DNA from: Cristatella mucedo
Taxonomy: Eukaryota; Bryozoa; Phylactolaemata; Cristatellidae
Direction: 5' to 3'
Assembly (NCBI GenBank): GCA_009760855.2
Contig: WPIO01000032.1
Span: 2,069,501-2,133,500 of the forward strand
Length of the DNA: 64,000 bases
Positions within the stretch are counted from its first letter, which is position 1. Every line of letters starts with the position of its first letter. Position numbers and translations under genes: made by a program. Under the pieces are notes generated by a model. The model made no database searches, was not told the origin of the DNA, and saw only the letters and a program-made list of their open reading frames with translations. Positions 25,937 to 37,798 of this stretch are shown in pieces.

Positions 25937-26083
25937 ATCGTGCTAGTGAGCTTTGATCTTTGATTTATTTATATTTTATTGTTATTATATTTATTTATTA
26001 AATTATTATTAGATTATATATTATTATTAGATTATATTTATTTATTCTTTGAGCTTTGATTTATCGTGCTAGTGAGCTTTGAT
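25937..26083. repeat. AT-rich insert between 21-22 bp direct repeats
   Basis: A segment of about 100 bp of ATT/TTTA repeats is flanked on both sides by TATCGTGCTAGTGAGCTTTG (near 25938 and 26061). The layout is that of a short retroposed tail with a target-site duplication, or of a slippage duplication. Confidence 0.7.
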
Positions 26084-26192
26084 ATGAGCAGAGACAGGAA
26101 ATGGCAGACGCGACAAACCGTAGCGACGCAAATTTGGCTGCAGCGTTGCTCGCTTTGTTACACCCTTTCGTGCGTCATCAGTCGATTCTCAC

Positions 26193-26363
26193 AGTAGTAT
26201 TGGACACATGGGCGGTGGCAGTACGCCTCGGTCAATGCTAGTTTAGCATCGCGATCCACCTTTGTTTCAATGAAGGCTGGCCCTTCACCGTAGTTGTTAA
26301 ATATCGTTCGCTTATTGTCTGCGTAAGTATTTGCGAAAAGGTAGACCCAAGCTCTCTTGCTTC
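26193..26363 (-). other. Candidate exon, unknown product
   Basis: The minus-strand frame is open over 57 codons, with good predicted borders. The acceptor is CTGATGCTTGCAG|GAAGC (AG at 26365-26364). A second, stronger polypyrimidine acceptor lies at about 26398 (TTTTTTCCCTGCGTCACCAG). The donor is ACT|GTGAGA at 26192. Phases would be 1 and 1, as is common for extracellular modules. The peptide includes 'WVYLFANTYADNKRTIFNNY' and two cysteines near its end. I do not recognise the fold. Confidence 0.3.
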
Positions 26364-27239
26364 CTGCAAGCATCAGACTGTCAGACGGCCCTCTAGACCT
26401 GGTGACGCAGGGAAAAAATAGGGGAGACATTGGGAAGTAGCAGACAATATGAATTAGGAAAGAAGGAAGAATAAAGGACCATCTAGGCACGTGCTTCAAG
26501 TGAACCACGCGCTGGCTTTAATCTGCACAGGATCCGCCTCGGTGTTCACTAACCGGGCCCCCTGTTGATGGCCAATCTGTTTTGAAAAGATAGTTATATA
26601 CTTGAAAGATTAAGCAGTGCCGGCCTAACCTTAACAATTATTTTCCCGTCCGCAGAGTCAGTAGAATGAAGATAGTTTGTTTCATTTATTCCTCAGTTAC
26701 TGCAAGTGAACTGAAATTATTTGAAAGGAATTTCGTATGCTACCGGCTTGTTCGGCTGCGAATGCGCGCGAGTTGGCGTGCTTTAACAACTGCAGCTATT
26801 GTTATGACATTCCGCAGCACCCAGGCATCGTCGTTATACTGAATTGAGTCAAAAGCCAAGGATCGGGGTTCAGTCTCCTCAAAGAAATATTTAGGCCGCG
26901 GGCCTAGACTGCAGGCCTGGACTGCATTGCTTGGTTGCCACGGAGGACTGCGTTTGCAATAAGGCGCTGCGTTTTGCGGTTAGATATTTTCTTAATCTCC
27001 CTGCCAAGCAAAGCCCGAAGCGGTGGGCAGAAGACTGAGCGAAACTGACTGCAAACACGATGACTCGTGCTCACGCTACTCCGGTCGCATGCCGATACTG
27101 GTAAATATGTGTCATCTTCTTGATCATTTTCAACTTTCCACCCCAAATAATGTTTCCGTCTTTTCGCCCTTACCGGCCGTCGAGATATAATCTGCAGTTG
27201 GTTGCAGCCTAGCTGCTGCATTCGGCGCAGCAGCTGGCA

Positions 27240-28150
27240 AATCAAGATAGTGGGTCCGAACGGTATCCGGACGCCGGGCCGCTACTGCGGGGGGGGGGGG
27301 CCAACGTCTGCTGGCACTTCCTCAGCTCTCGCGCGCCGACCTATCGCGAGGGAGCAGCCCGAGCGAGGCCCAGCGCAGTGCTCGTTGCTGCCCCGGCACG
27401 GATTCAGGTCAGCTCGCCCGGCACGCTGAGCCGGGGCCGCAGTGAGAAGCGGCAGCTGCTGCACACTGCTCAGGCATCCGACGCGGCCTCGAAGGCTCGC
27501 CGCGGCGGCGGCGCGCGGCTCCGCCGGCTGCCGATCCCACTGCCGATCGGCCAATGTGCGCGTTGGGTGGCGAGCTATCGCGCTGCGCGCCATCGATCTC
27601 GCGAATAAACTCGAGCGCCTCGAGCGCCGACGCCGCAGACATTCCTGGCGACCGCTCAAAAGCAGGAGCTTGCGAGCTCCAGATTGCTCGGCTGTGCCAG
27701 GGTGTTCGCGGGCGTGTCCTCGTGGGCTGGCGCGTGCTCATGCATCCGGAAAGGTATCTTGGAACAGGTACTTGTTGCCTCATCGGCACTCACTCCGTTC
27801 TTACGGCGAGCGCCGCGAACTTTGGCTTCTTCGAACTTCGAACTTCGTTAAGTACTGTGCATGATCGGCGGCTAGTATTTGCTCTTGCGAGCGTCTAAAA
27901 ATCTGCCGTGTTACGGGCCGCTACGGGCGCGCCGAACGGGCAAACGGGAGTTGGAGTTAAAGCCCAGTTGTCCGCTGCGAGCTCTGGCGTGCCTCGAACG
28001 TTCACCGGTAAGGGCAGAAGAATAGCTTTGGATTTCTCTACGAAACACCCGATTCTGTGGTCTTAAATTCACCGTCGGCCGGTTACAGAAGCACAGTGGC
28101 GGCGAGCTCAGCGAGATGCCCAGTCCGACGGGCTAGGTTTGACAGCGCTC
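27240..28150. promoter_or_regulatory. CpG island, probable promoter
   Basis: This is a sharply G+C- and CpG-rich block. A minus-strand ATG at about 27643 opens a frame beginning MSAASALEALEFIREIDG, which could be a first exon. I found no strong donor, so I do not call a gene. It lies upstream of the candidate exon at 26193-26363. Confidence 0.5.
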
Positions 28151-28419
28151 GCGTGAGCCCTGCGCTGGCATGACGAATCTGTACGGCAAATTCACCAGCT
28201 GTCTGCCCTCAATTTCTATGCGAAACGATCTGATGCGGCAGCAATCTTCGAAGTAAATTAGAAGCCATCCTAAACAGAACGTCCTGTCAAGAGAAGAAAA
28301 ATTAGAGGCGAGCTGATCTATAGCAGAAACTCGAAACCGCAGGCCCGTTTCAGTCCCAAAACCAAGCAAAAAGACTAGGTATCACTAGTCGAATCTTGCA
28401 GTAGTCGGATTCTGTATTG

Positions 28420-28490
28420 TCAACTGCAAGCGGTGGTGATAGCCGTTAAGGCTCATCTACTTCTACAAACAAGGCAGTTAAATAGGCTAA
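28420..28490 (+). mobile_element. SINE-1 3' fragment
   Basis: 'CTGCAAGCGGTGGTGATAGC' and the tail CAGTTAAATAGGCTA match the SINE-1 body. An imperfect (AT)n tract follows (28491-28526). Confidence 0.7.
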
Positions 28491-28544
28491 TATATATACA
28501 TATATATATATGTATATATATTAGTCCAAAAGTAGGTTCGGGTA

Positions 28545-28708
28545 TTGGCCGTGCTGGTTATGCCCAGTGGGTTAGGTGCTCTCCTTGACCAAGGGTCTTG
28601 ATGAATGTATGCATTTGACGACCGAGATCGTGGGCTAGAGCCCCTGGCATTTGTGGAGCGCTTGAATTGAAATTAAGTTCTGTTAGGACACCACGGAAAT
28701 GAATTATA
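28545..28708 (+). mobile_element. SINE-2 copy, diverged
   Basis: The head has GTGGGTTAGGTGCTCTCC, then GTGGGCTAGAGCCCC, and the 3' part 'GAAATTAAGTTCTGTTAGG' ending in GGAAATGAATTAT. It has the same order as the other SINE-2 copies. Confidence 0.6.
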
Positions 28709-29384
28709 TTTATATTCATTCGTCTTACGCCATTGTATGCAGTTGGTCAATTACGTCATATAGCGGAAAAAGAGCCTACTCGAGAGTGTACTGACTTAGA
28801 TAGTCGCCTTGTTAGGCATAATGGACCCATCGACAATTTTTTATATAATTTGCAATCGATTCTTTTCTTGAGCATATACTGGTGTAATCTCGCATAGTCG
28901 TCATTGGCATTGCACTGTAATGGTTTGGGCCCTACCTCAGTGGGAGACTTCCTAGCTGAGATAGGTCAACGGTTAGTTGTCATAAGGTGAGCATTTAAAG
29001 TTTCGTTATCAAAGGTAAAGTACCTATTCTATGTGCACACTTCTTCTCACAATGCAAGCGCACACATGCGTGTACACACATACACACGCTCTATCTGTCT
29101 TTCTGTCTGCCTGTCTCCTATGCATCGTCAAGAACGATCAAGGCATTCATTTTTTCATGCAGACGACGTACTGTTATAACAATGCTTGGAATCTCCCCTG
29201 GCTTTCAGTATTGCAAACTCTTTCAGCTCGACTGCATCTTGTAATTATGACATCTGCGTCCAGTCGAAGAAAACACTTTTCAAATACATTGAGTATAGGG
29301 CCAACTGAAGAGGTATGAGTAAACCTAGTGACCCCTAGAAATTGAAAAGCCCTACAACTAAAATGGACTCGGCCGGTTTATCAT
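28709..29384. other. Unannotated sequence
   Basis: Nothing recognisable. Confidence 0.45.
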
Positions 29385-29780
29385 CCATAGCGTCCGTGCT
29401 GAATCTGAGTTTCCTAATTGAAAACGACTCTTTACCACATCATCTCCGCAGCCAAGTCTGCTTTCTTTCAGCCATGTAAAATTGAAGCATTTCGGGCGTG
29501 CTTAGATAAGGATAAAACAGCCAATCTGGTATTTGCATTTCTGACACGCGGTCTACTACTTCTATGTCTCCATGCCTATGCAACATGACGCTTACCATTT
29601 GCGCTAAACTCAGCAGCTGTAATTGCTTGTCAACGACACAGCTGCCACGAAGCGCCACTTTTAAACGAGATACACTGGCTTTACGTCAAGCACATTGTCA
29701 AGCTAGGCTTATTAGTGTCTTTTGGGTCGTTGTCCTCCATCCTGCTATTCGCGGTCGTGGGCAGCGATAGGCAATCTGGG
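29385..29780 (+). mobile_element. Degenerate LINE-A copy
   Basis: Nucleotide alignment by eye with 59550-59850: AAGTCTGCTTTCTTTCAG, 'CGGGCGTGCTTAGATAAGG', 'TTGCATTTCTGACACGCGG' and 'ACACTGGCTTTACGTCAAGC' match the corresponding stretches in order. No open frame survives. Confidence 0.6.
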
Positions 29781-31841
29781 TACAGACCCCTTTGTTGAAG
29801 TTGTTACCCGTAGCTCTTAGGATTGCTACCTCACTAAACGAATTCAAGAGTGGGCACACAAGCCACATTTTTCATAGGATCTGCCAAGATAATAAGTTCT
29901 GATCAGTGACCTAAACCTAAATTTTCGGCCTGTTGTCCGTATCAGCGCCTTCTCAATTTCCACCGTCACGTCTTAATATGCTTTTGCAGTTCACTCATTC
30001 TTTCTCTCAAGTTCATTTTAAATTGCTAAGACTTTCCACTTTCCAATATACTATCCAACGTTCCAATGCTCGCAAAGCGCCCAGTAGTCATTTGGTTCCT
30101 ATTCTGCACGTGAATGCGCGCTTACAAATCCGCTTGTATGAACCAAAGAAGGATGGGATTACGATGAAGAAGGATAGGATATGCCCGGTCAGAATCTGAG
30201 CAATCAATATATGAAATGACGAGCCTAAGTTCTAGCAACTTATTGTCATCTACAAGTCAATTGGAAGTTTCTCAAAGATGAGAAAGCTACCGCTGCCGTA
30301 CACGACCAATTGAGAGAATCCCAGCTAGTGCATCTACTACGTATTCGTTAACTTACTCAATAGAAAGCAAATGGTTAAGTCCGGAAAACTCAAGAATTGT
30401 TTTCAGACCAGAAGCTATCAGAAATACAATGAAAATACAGACCTCGGAGAAATTGCTAAGCAGGCTGGCCTCGTTGTCATGCAGTAGGTTACAATCAGCA
30501 GCCTAATGCCTAGGACATCTGCCTGTAAATCATTGCACATATTCTGGTGGTGGCTAGCTACTGAACAAAAACTCAAACGTCATTCACTCATTGTTGATGA
30601 TCTATTTAACCGCTGCACTTGCACCGGACCCAAAGTGAGCGGATGACAGGGACACTTGTGCCTGTTCTAATCGGCCCCTAGTTACGACTTGGCCAGAGAG
30701 AGAGTTATTTTCCGGTCTTACGTTATAAGCTGCATGCTAGGAAACGTGCTTAACACAAGCTTGAAGCTTCATGTTTCGAAAGATGTATACGCCTTTTGTT
30801 TGCTTGTACAAGAGAGTACAATTGAGGATTATAAATAGACACGGTGTTGAAGTGAGAAATACTGGACTGGTTTCTGAGAAATGGGCAATATAGATTCCTG
30901 CTTGGTTCAGCTGCAGTTTGCCTGCGGAATGAAAGCTGTTATTAGTCTTCATTAAGCTGAAGTCTAAGGTTCTGGGCCTACCAATATAGGTCGCACGGAT
31001 GTGAGCTCGAGCACCATCTACTTTCGTTAAGTGTCAGCCAAAGACATAAAGCGGAGCTATTATGTTGTAAGCTGTTGTTAACATTTGACGTCACAAGCCA
31101 AGTTTAACTACTAAGAACTTCGAATTGTTTCCGGATTTTCTTGAAAAGCAATTGCTGTCAGTCATTATGCTGCTCCGGTTCTATTGCTTGTACCCATGTT
31201 AATGCACATCTAATGAAAGGGCATACAGCGATCTCTCTCCTTATGTGGAAGCTGCTGCTGGCCTTCCATTTCACCTGCTGCAGAATGAGGCTTCGAGCGA
31301 GTTATGGGCCGATTAACTGAAATGCACGTCACTTTGGCCTGGCCAGCAGCTAAAATCAGTTTCCCGCGGAGCTCCGTTTTCTCATTGGGCAACGGTGGGG
31401 CTACGTAGGAGCGGAGCGAGAGCGAGCTGCAGCCAGCAGAAGGGCACGCACCCTCGTCACGAATTCGCACAGGCTGTTTACTGATTAGCCTCAATTCCGG
31501 GCCAGCTTAAATAAAGGCCAAGTTACTTATACAAACACATTGGATCGTGCCTTTGAATTCAGACCGCGGCATGACGGTGTGTAAGTCTCGGACTCTGAAC
31601 CAAGTTTGAATCGAGATATCCGCTTTCAAGCAAGGTATCGTAAGGATGGTTGTGTCGCAACAATAACCGAGATAAACAATTTCCAGGGATTTCGAGCGCT
31701 CAATACCACAACAACACCTTAATAGCGTTTCGCTATGCCAGGAAATGTGACTTTGATTCGCCGAGACATTCTCACTGTTCAACGAACCGCAATGGCATAC
31801 TGAGATTTGCTCTTGGACGATCATTAACTTTTAATTAATAC
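29781..31841. other. Unannotated sequence
   Basis: No repeat or exon is recognised. Frames at 29933-30199 (+), 30737-30952 (-) and 31210-31824 (-) lack motifs. Confidence 0.45.
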
Positions 31842-32010
31842 TAGCTGATTAAACAGCCTCTTTTTGTATAGCGACAGAAGAGCCTTTAAGGATATTACCA
31901 TCGCTTGCAGTGGCGTTAAAGGATCGTCCACAGCAGGAATCAAACCCACGACCTCGGGACCGAGGTCATGAAAGCAAACGCCTTACCCAGTGTGCCATCA
32001 CGGCTCACCA
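31842..32010 (-). mobile_element. SINE-1 copy, near full length
   Basis: On the minus strand it shows the head 'TGGCACACTGGGTAAGGCG', a B-box-like GGGTTTGATTCC, the body 'TGCAAGCGATGGTAATATCC' and the end 'GAGGCTGTTTAATCAGCTA'. It pairs with 23649-23817. Confidence 0.8.
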
Positions 32011-32194
32011 TCAGAAAGCTTAAAGACCACAAGACTAACCTTATAGTTATAGGCAAGTCTAGTTTCACCCTAAAGTTGAAGACCTCACCCTAAAGAACGG
32101 TCGGCTCATCATGCACCACTACGGCAACTTTTGTCTCAAAACTAGGCGTGCAGTACTATAGCACCTAACATTTAGGCGAGCACCTTGCTTCCGC

Positions 32195-32700
32195 TATAAA
32201 GTTGGCCTACTTTCTGTCCGGGAGCCTTACCAAAATTAGGGCCAGATTAGATAACAACGCGACAGCAAAAATAGTCCACGAACTTGTGACATCAAGTCTA
32301 GATTGCTTTCATTGCAATTGTCATTCAGGACTAACAGGCTGCGCCCTTAATCGACTGCAAATGGTGCGAGACTCGACAGCTCGTGCTACAAATCGGTCTT
32401 CGTCGGCTAAGCTGTTACAGCACGCCATCATTTCATTCTGAGTTACGTTGGCTTCCAATCGCATAAAGACGACTTCAAGGTCTCCTTTTTGGATCGCTTT
32501 CGGCGGCCTACCAGTCCGACCTCTTTACTCTTCGAATGGGCTCTCAAGCTCCGCTGCTCAAAGGCTTGCAATCGTCTCGCCTCTCCTGAAGAAACATAGG
32601 AAATCTTTCGGCGATTAGGCCTTAACTTTAAAAAAAGCATTGAAAGTCTGGAACTCACTTTTAGCTTATGCCACCACATGCACCGATTTGTGTATCATTT
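32195..32700 (+). mobile_element. Degenerate LINE-A copy
   Basis: Plus-strand translation keeps 'LTKIRARLDNNATAKIVHEL', 'VTSSLDCF' and 'LQMVRDSTARAT', then with frameshifts a 'KALKVWNSL'-like stretch near 32635. The order is the same as in the 59.3 kb copy (KIRACLDKDTTSKLVHAF, VTSRLDFC, LQLVQNSTARLV). Confidence 0.7.
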
Positions 32701-33452
32701 TTTGGTTCTTGGCCAGAGCCGCAACTGTCCCGTTTAGCTTTCCCTGCCTCAAGCTAGCTCATTTTGGCTTTAGTCCCTGCTTTCCCCTTCTACCTTATGC
32801 TTTGTGAGCTTACCTGCATATGAGTCAGAGCGTACTATTAACCGGATGAACTATTTCCCAGTGACCCCGTGTGCCCTCTTCCACGGTTTTGCACGATTTT
32901 CCAAGCATCATACCTTGATTGGCATAAACTCTTGGTAATTTAATAAAGTGCAGCAAATTTAAAAGTGCCTCTGTACAATAGCTGGTGCTCTTACAGTGTC
33001 TGATTATTAACTTACCGTTTCCCTTCTGGAGTGCGTTAGTCAGTTTGCAAGGGCTTATATATACAGTACGGAAGAATAAATTTGCAGTCAGCTGACTTGT
33101 TTGCTTGCTCAGCAAACGCTTTGGGATTTGAAGAGAAACTTCTCTTAAGAATATAGCAGAATTATCAAGTAGTGCTTAATAGAATTCGAAAATAAATAAG
33201 GAGCCGTATTTCAAAATAATAATAAAGGTTGCATCTGTCAGTGATGAGCCCTTTGGCTCATCTGAAATGTACAAACAAGGATGGTTTGGCTGTTCATTGC
33301 GTGAAGGTATGGCAATTTTTTGAGTGCACGGTCTCGGCAGTAATCGCTTAAATAAGAGCCACGTGTGCTCTCAGGTATTACTAAGAATCAGGAGCTCAAG
33401 TGAGAAAAATGAATGCAGCAGGAATGATCATCTCACTGTGAAGGTAATAAGA

Positions 33453-33545
33453 AAACAATAATAATAATAATATGACATATGCATTGCACCCTCAGAACAC
33501 TTACTCTCTTTCTAGTCACTTTACATATGCTGTGAAAGCAGAATG
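33453..33545 (-). mobile_element. LINE-A 3' end fragment
   Basis: Reverse complement reads 'CTAGAAAGAGAGTAAGTGTT' then CTGAGGGTGCAATGC and ends in (ATT)n, as in the hairpin and tail of LINE-A. Confidence 0.65.
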
Positions 33546-33779
33546 TAGAAGATGTCAGGGCATTGTAATGACCACATTAGCACACCAACTACTATTGAAG
33601 GTTACTGTGGTTAATTTGAAAATGATGATGATCTCCAAATAGAACATGGCGATAGCTGAAGGCTGATGCAGCTATATAGTTCAGTAGCCTCCATGGACTA
33701 TCTGATGGTTTACGTGACCTCCCTTCTTGTTCTGGTTCTTGCCTGCCTCAGGAGTAGAAGCTGTCGCTCTTATAAATTG

Positions 33780-35402
33780 CTACAAGATTGGGAAAAGGGG
33801 TCGTCCCCAAGTCTTTCAAATCGGCAATTGTTAGACCCATACTTAAAAAGCCTTGATTAGATACAGAGGTCCTTGCAAAATATCGCCCAGTTTCCCTTCT
33901 TCCTTTCTTGTCAAAGATGCTCGAAACAATTGTTGCTAAGCAGCTGGTTGAACATATTTAAAAGAATGAAATGTCAGAAACATTTCAATCAGGGTTCAAG
34001 AGGCAGCACTCCACTGAAACTGCTCTCCTGCGTGTTAACAAATGACATTCTACGTGGCAACGAAGACGGGAACGTCACTGCCCTAGTTCTGCTAGATCTG
34101 TCAGCTGCCTTCGACACAATTGATCACAATGTTCTACTTGAACGATTGAGAACAACGATTGGTCTGGCAGACGAAGCACTGGCGTAGTTTAAATCGCACT
34201 TGTCTGATCGTGTTCAATCTGGGTTGTGTGGGGGTCAGGTCTTACACACGAGAAGGGTCACCTGTGGAGTCCCTCAAGTGTCTGTACTCGGTCCCTTGCT
34301 GTTCCCCATTTATACACAGCCTCTGGGAAAAGTGATTAAGGCCCGCGGAATAGGATATCACTTTCATGCTGACGATACTCAGCTGTATTTTTCATTAAAA
34401 CCGCCGGAATCTGCTGCAGCATCTGAGAAACTGAATGCTTGCCTTGCCAGCATTCGATCCTGGATGTCGGAAAAAGTCTTGAAATTAAATGACGAGAAAA
34501 CTGAACTAGTGTTCGTAGGACACCCTAAACGTGTGGTGGGATTAGGAGGCTTTGGTCTTCTAATAGGTGGTGCTATTGTGCGACCATCACCAGGTGCTCG
34601 AAATTTAGGTGTCGTTTTCGACAGCTGCCTCAATTTTAAAAGCTTCATTCAGAACACTGCTTTTAAGCTAGCCATCACGTCCGATCCCTGTCCAAGATTT
34701 GGAGCTGTTGTCCACAGTGACTTGTAAAAAATGTAACTAGGTCCTCTCTTCTGCCTCGGCTTGATTATTTTAATTCCCTTTTAGCTTCGCTAACAAAGAA
34801 AACTATTAGGCCACTGCAGCTGACTATGAATATGGCTGCAAGGCTAGTATTCCAGTCCCAGAGGTTTGAGCACGTGTCTCCTCTGCTAAAAGATCTAAGA
34901 TGAATGCCGGTTGAGCAACGAATACAGAGCACAGCTTGTACGCTGACCTACAAGGCCCGCCACGGCTTGGCTCCTTCATACCTAGCTGAACTGCTGCACC
35001 AGTTTCAGCCTCTTCCGCGCCCTCAGGTCCTGAGTGGACACTAAATTAGCTGTTACATTCCTGCGCTCAAAGACCGTTGGCGACAGAAGCTTTAGCTCTG
35101 CAGGTCCTAGACTGTGGAACTCGCTTCCACGATTCTCACGCAACGACAACTACTCTCCTGCTGCAGATAATGGCTCATCTTTTTCAGTTGTCCTGAGCTG
35201 CTACTTCCAAGCTACTCACTACCTCAACTGCTCTCCTGACTCTGCTATGCTTCCCACTTTCTCTTTGTTTCGTGAGACGAAGTCTGTTGGCCACCGAATG
35301 CGCACCAAAATCCGCTTTGGCTGTGAGTGCACTATACAAAGCTCTCTGTAACACCCACATAGTCTTTATGACTTTGTGGAGTTACAGAAGGAGATACCTT
35401 AC
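33780..35402 (+). mobile_element. LINE-B (L2-like) copy with RT domain
   Basis: This 1.6 kb piece of an L2-like LINE ORF2 encodes most of the reverse transcriptase and the C-terminal region. In order: 'VSLLPFLSKMLETIVAKQL' (33890-33945, with shifts), 'FQSGFKRQHSTETALL', catalytic motif A 'ALVLLDLSAAFDTIDH' (34085-34130), 'CGVPQVSVLGPLLF' (34265-34305), motif C 'YHFHADDTQLY' (34360-34390), 'LKLNDEKTELVFVGHPKR', '[17 protein letters not shown]' and 'FSSAGPRLWNSLP' near 35100. The 3' end resembles that of the copy at 19.3 kb. It is inactive: an in-frame TAG replaces a tryptophan codon at about 34185, and frameshifts occur near 34000 and 34665-34800. The 5' part (endonuclease) is missing. Confidence 0.9.
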
Positions 35403-35765
35403 ATTACCAAAAATGCTTAATGCGTTGTTCTGATACGGCTCATACTGCTTTAACTAATGGAATACAATTTTTTCTCACCGTGCGTGTACTTTACATATTT
35501 GGCAGACCATTACCGTATGTTTTTACTTGCCCGGGGAAGATCCTTGTTTGAGTAATGTGCAACGAAGTGACTAGTACGCGTATGGTATGCCGATGCTTTG
35601 TGATTCATAATTAAAGTCTAAGGTAGAAAAATTGATTGTAACTGCACTCACAATCATATACACAGCTATAAGTTTGAAAGCTGCTTCTACCTTTGCTCAT
35701 CGTGCTTTCAGGCACTAGTTCAAATAGTATTGGTCAGACGGCTGACTTGGACCACCTGTCACTTA
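35403..35765. other. Unannotated sequence
   Basis: A spacer between LINE-B and the Tc1-like element; nothing recognised. Confidence 0.5.
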
Positions 35766-36952
35766 CAGTGCCGGCCCAAAAATCTCTGCACCCTGTGCTA
35801 AAGCTAGGCAGGTATATAGAACAAGATAAATCGCGAAAGATAACACTGTTCAAATAAACTGAAGCACGCCATAGTTAAAGTAGTTTACTTTGGAAAAAAT
35901 CATAATTAAATTAAAGAATTAGCAGCATGTTGCTCCTCCTCAATTTTTTACAACTGCGAGGAGCCTTTTGGACATTGACGCGAACAATTCCCCACATTCG
36001 TCAGATATAGTTTTCTGCCATTCCTTCTGCAGAAGTTTGAATAATGCATTGCAATTTTATGAAAAGATGACCTATTCGAGTATTTTACGCCCCAAATCCT
36101 GTCACAAATGTTCAATTGAGTTCAAATCTGAACTCCATTGAATGGGCCATTCCAAAATCTGGCAGTGATCGCAGTCTTGACGCATAAGGTTGTCAAGAAA
36201 GTCCTTAAGGATACCTGCGGTATGCTTCAGATCATTTTTCTGTTGCCAAATAATGTCCAAACATGAAGCACGAATACTATGAGCTACCGGAATACCAAAA
36301 TTCCTAACAATACCCAAGTAGCATTCTAAACTCATTATCCTCTGTACCAGGAGTAATATCCGTACAATAGCAGCACTAAAACAACCCCACACCATTACCC
36401 CACTACCACCGTATTTTTGTTACAAACATCTAGATATGCTTCTTTCCTTTATCTTCACACTCACTGAGTTCTCCGTGAGGTGGTAACAGAGTGAACTTTG
36501 ATTCCTCAGTCCACAGAACTTTGCTTCGCTCAGCTGGGGTCCAGTGCTCGCATGGACGGGTGAAAGCAAGCCTCCTAAGCTTCCTTCCTAGCTTCTGCGT
36601 ACCACAAAGTAGCGGCTTCCTCTTAGAAACTCTGGACCGCATACCTTGCTCGTCGAGCCTCTTTCTGGTCGCTCTTTTGCTAAGAGTAATCCATGAAAGC
36701 TCCAGCTCTTTCCTTATTGTCAATGAACAGGTCGACCTGGTACACATTGCCGCCGCCCACATCTTCCGGTCCTCGAAAATTGTCGCCCAGCGACGCCTAC
36801 CACTCCGGATCTGGCAATTCATCATTTCGGTGTGTTATAGCTTCTTCATATTGTACGTCACTGACGCTTCTGTAATTCCGATATACCTCACAATCGCTCG
36901 ACTATATAATAATCCTCGTTTTTAATGCGAGGAGGTTACCCTTTTGGCACTA
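35766..36952 (-). mobile_element. Tc1/mariner-like DNA transposon, inactive
   Basis: The element surrounds a decayed Tc1-type transposase. The left end starts CAGTGCCGGCCCAAAAATC directly after a TA, as in Tc1 elements inserted at TA. The right end is badly decayed: only '...TTTTGGCAC|TA' near 36940-36955 looks like a match, so that border is tentative. Confidence 0.75.
35945..36905 (-). pseudogene. Tc1-type transposase pseudogene
   Basis: Family role: a cut-and-paste DDE transposase. Minus-strand order: an N-terminal helix-turn-helix remnant (IVRYIGITEASVTYNMKKL) ending in a stop, then 'RSGRRRWATIFEDRKMW', 'RKELELSWITLSKRATRKRL', 'ERSKVLWTEESKF', 'VMVWGCFSAAI', 'IIWQQKNDLKHTA', 'LEWPIQWSSDLNSIEHL', and a C-terminal remnant (LQKEWQKTISDE). 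It is broken. There are at least two internal stops, and a frameshift lies near 36395-36430. The first catalytic Asp (usual SDESKF context) is Glu. The second (usual QQDND context) appears replaced by Lys. Only the Glu in the SIEHL region remains. About 320 codons are spanned, close to the normal 340. Confidence 0.9.
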
Positions 36953-37441
36953 CGTGAGCTTGGAAAATCCGGTCATCTTCGGTTGAGCCCTGAGGAAAGA
37001 AAAACAGATGTAAGCGTAATTTCGCTATTGACACTCTTCCAGTATCTGGTACTGCTGGAACCATTTTAAAGTACGGAGCTTCTAATAGAAGATCTTTCTA
37101 AACAAGTGTTCTTAACTCGCTATTCTTCTCTGTATGATCCAAAAGCACTTTTCAAGGAATTATTTTTCAAAAATACTTATAGAACCTGCACAGGAGCTCC
37201 ACCGTTCTTGGCAAATACAAACAGAGTGCTGTTTCTGTAGAATTTCTTAACGGGACCGCAACTGCTTCCAGTACTTCTCTACCGCCTGCAGTAGGTGCTC
37301 AGGATCACGAGTTATGAACTTATTGAACCCGGAAGCTTGTGCTACTTTATTTTATGCACAATCGTCGCCGTGCTAAGTGAACTCCGCTAGCGAGTTCACC
37401 ACTAGGTAATCCGGCGGTCGCTGCCAGAGCATAGAGTCGGT
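36953..37441. other. Unannotated, possible coding remnants
   Basis: On the minus strand short stretches look protein-like in different frames ('FNKFITRDPEHLLQAVEKYW' near 37290-37340; 'FYRNSTLFVFAKNGG' near 37190-37245). They may continue the ORF at 37442-37798 as a decayed gene. Confidence 0.3.
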
Positions 37442-37798
37442 TTATAAAAAGATCCATGAAAGCCGCGACACAAAGAACAATTTGCGAGTAGTCAATTTTA
37501 CAAGGTCCGACGGCTTCGTCGGTTCATTCGTGGCGAGGATCCACCACGGTCGGGATGTCCGAATCTCCGCAAGCAGCCTCGTCTTCAGATATTCCTTAAT
37601 TGCACGTACTTCGTTTGAGACTAAACGCTGTTTATCAACCGACACCACTCCATCCGAATTGCAAGACGAAAAGAAATCTTTCAGAGGTACCACAATTTGT
37701 TCGTGCAAGTAAATTTTAAAGCACCCGGAGCAATTTTGGGATGGTATTTCCTAGCGTAATGAGGAAAACCATGCCATTTGATGGACAAGACAACTTAT
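37442..37798 (-). CDS. Unrecognised ORF or exon
   Basis: The minus-strand frame is open for about 118 codons to a stop at 37442, preceded by a TAATAA. It begins near 'LSIKWHGFPHYARKYHPK', continues with 'KIYLHEQIVVPLKDFFSSC' and 'EVRAIKEYLKTRLLAEIRT', and reaches 'RPWWILATNEPTKPSDL'. Composition (charged, aromatic and hydrophobic residues well mixed, no low complexity) is protein-like. Together with fragments further downstream on the same strand, it suggests either a decayed transposon gene or an exon of a host gene. I do not recognise the family. No strong acceptor is visible at its start. Confidence 0.35.
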
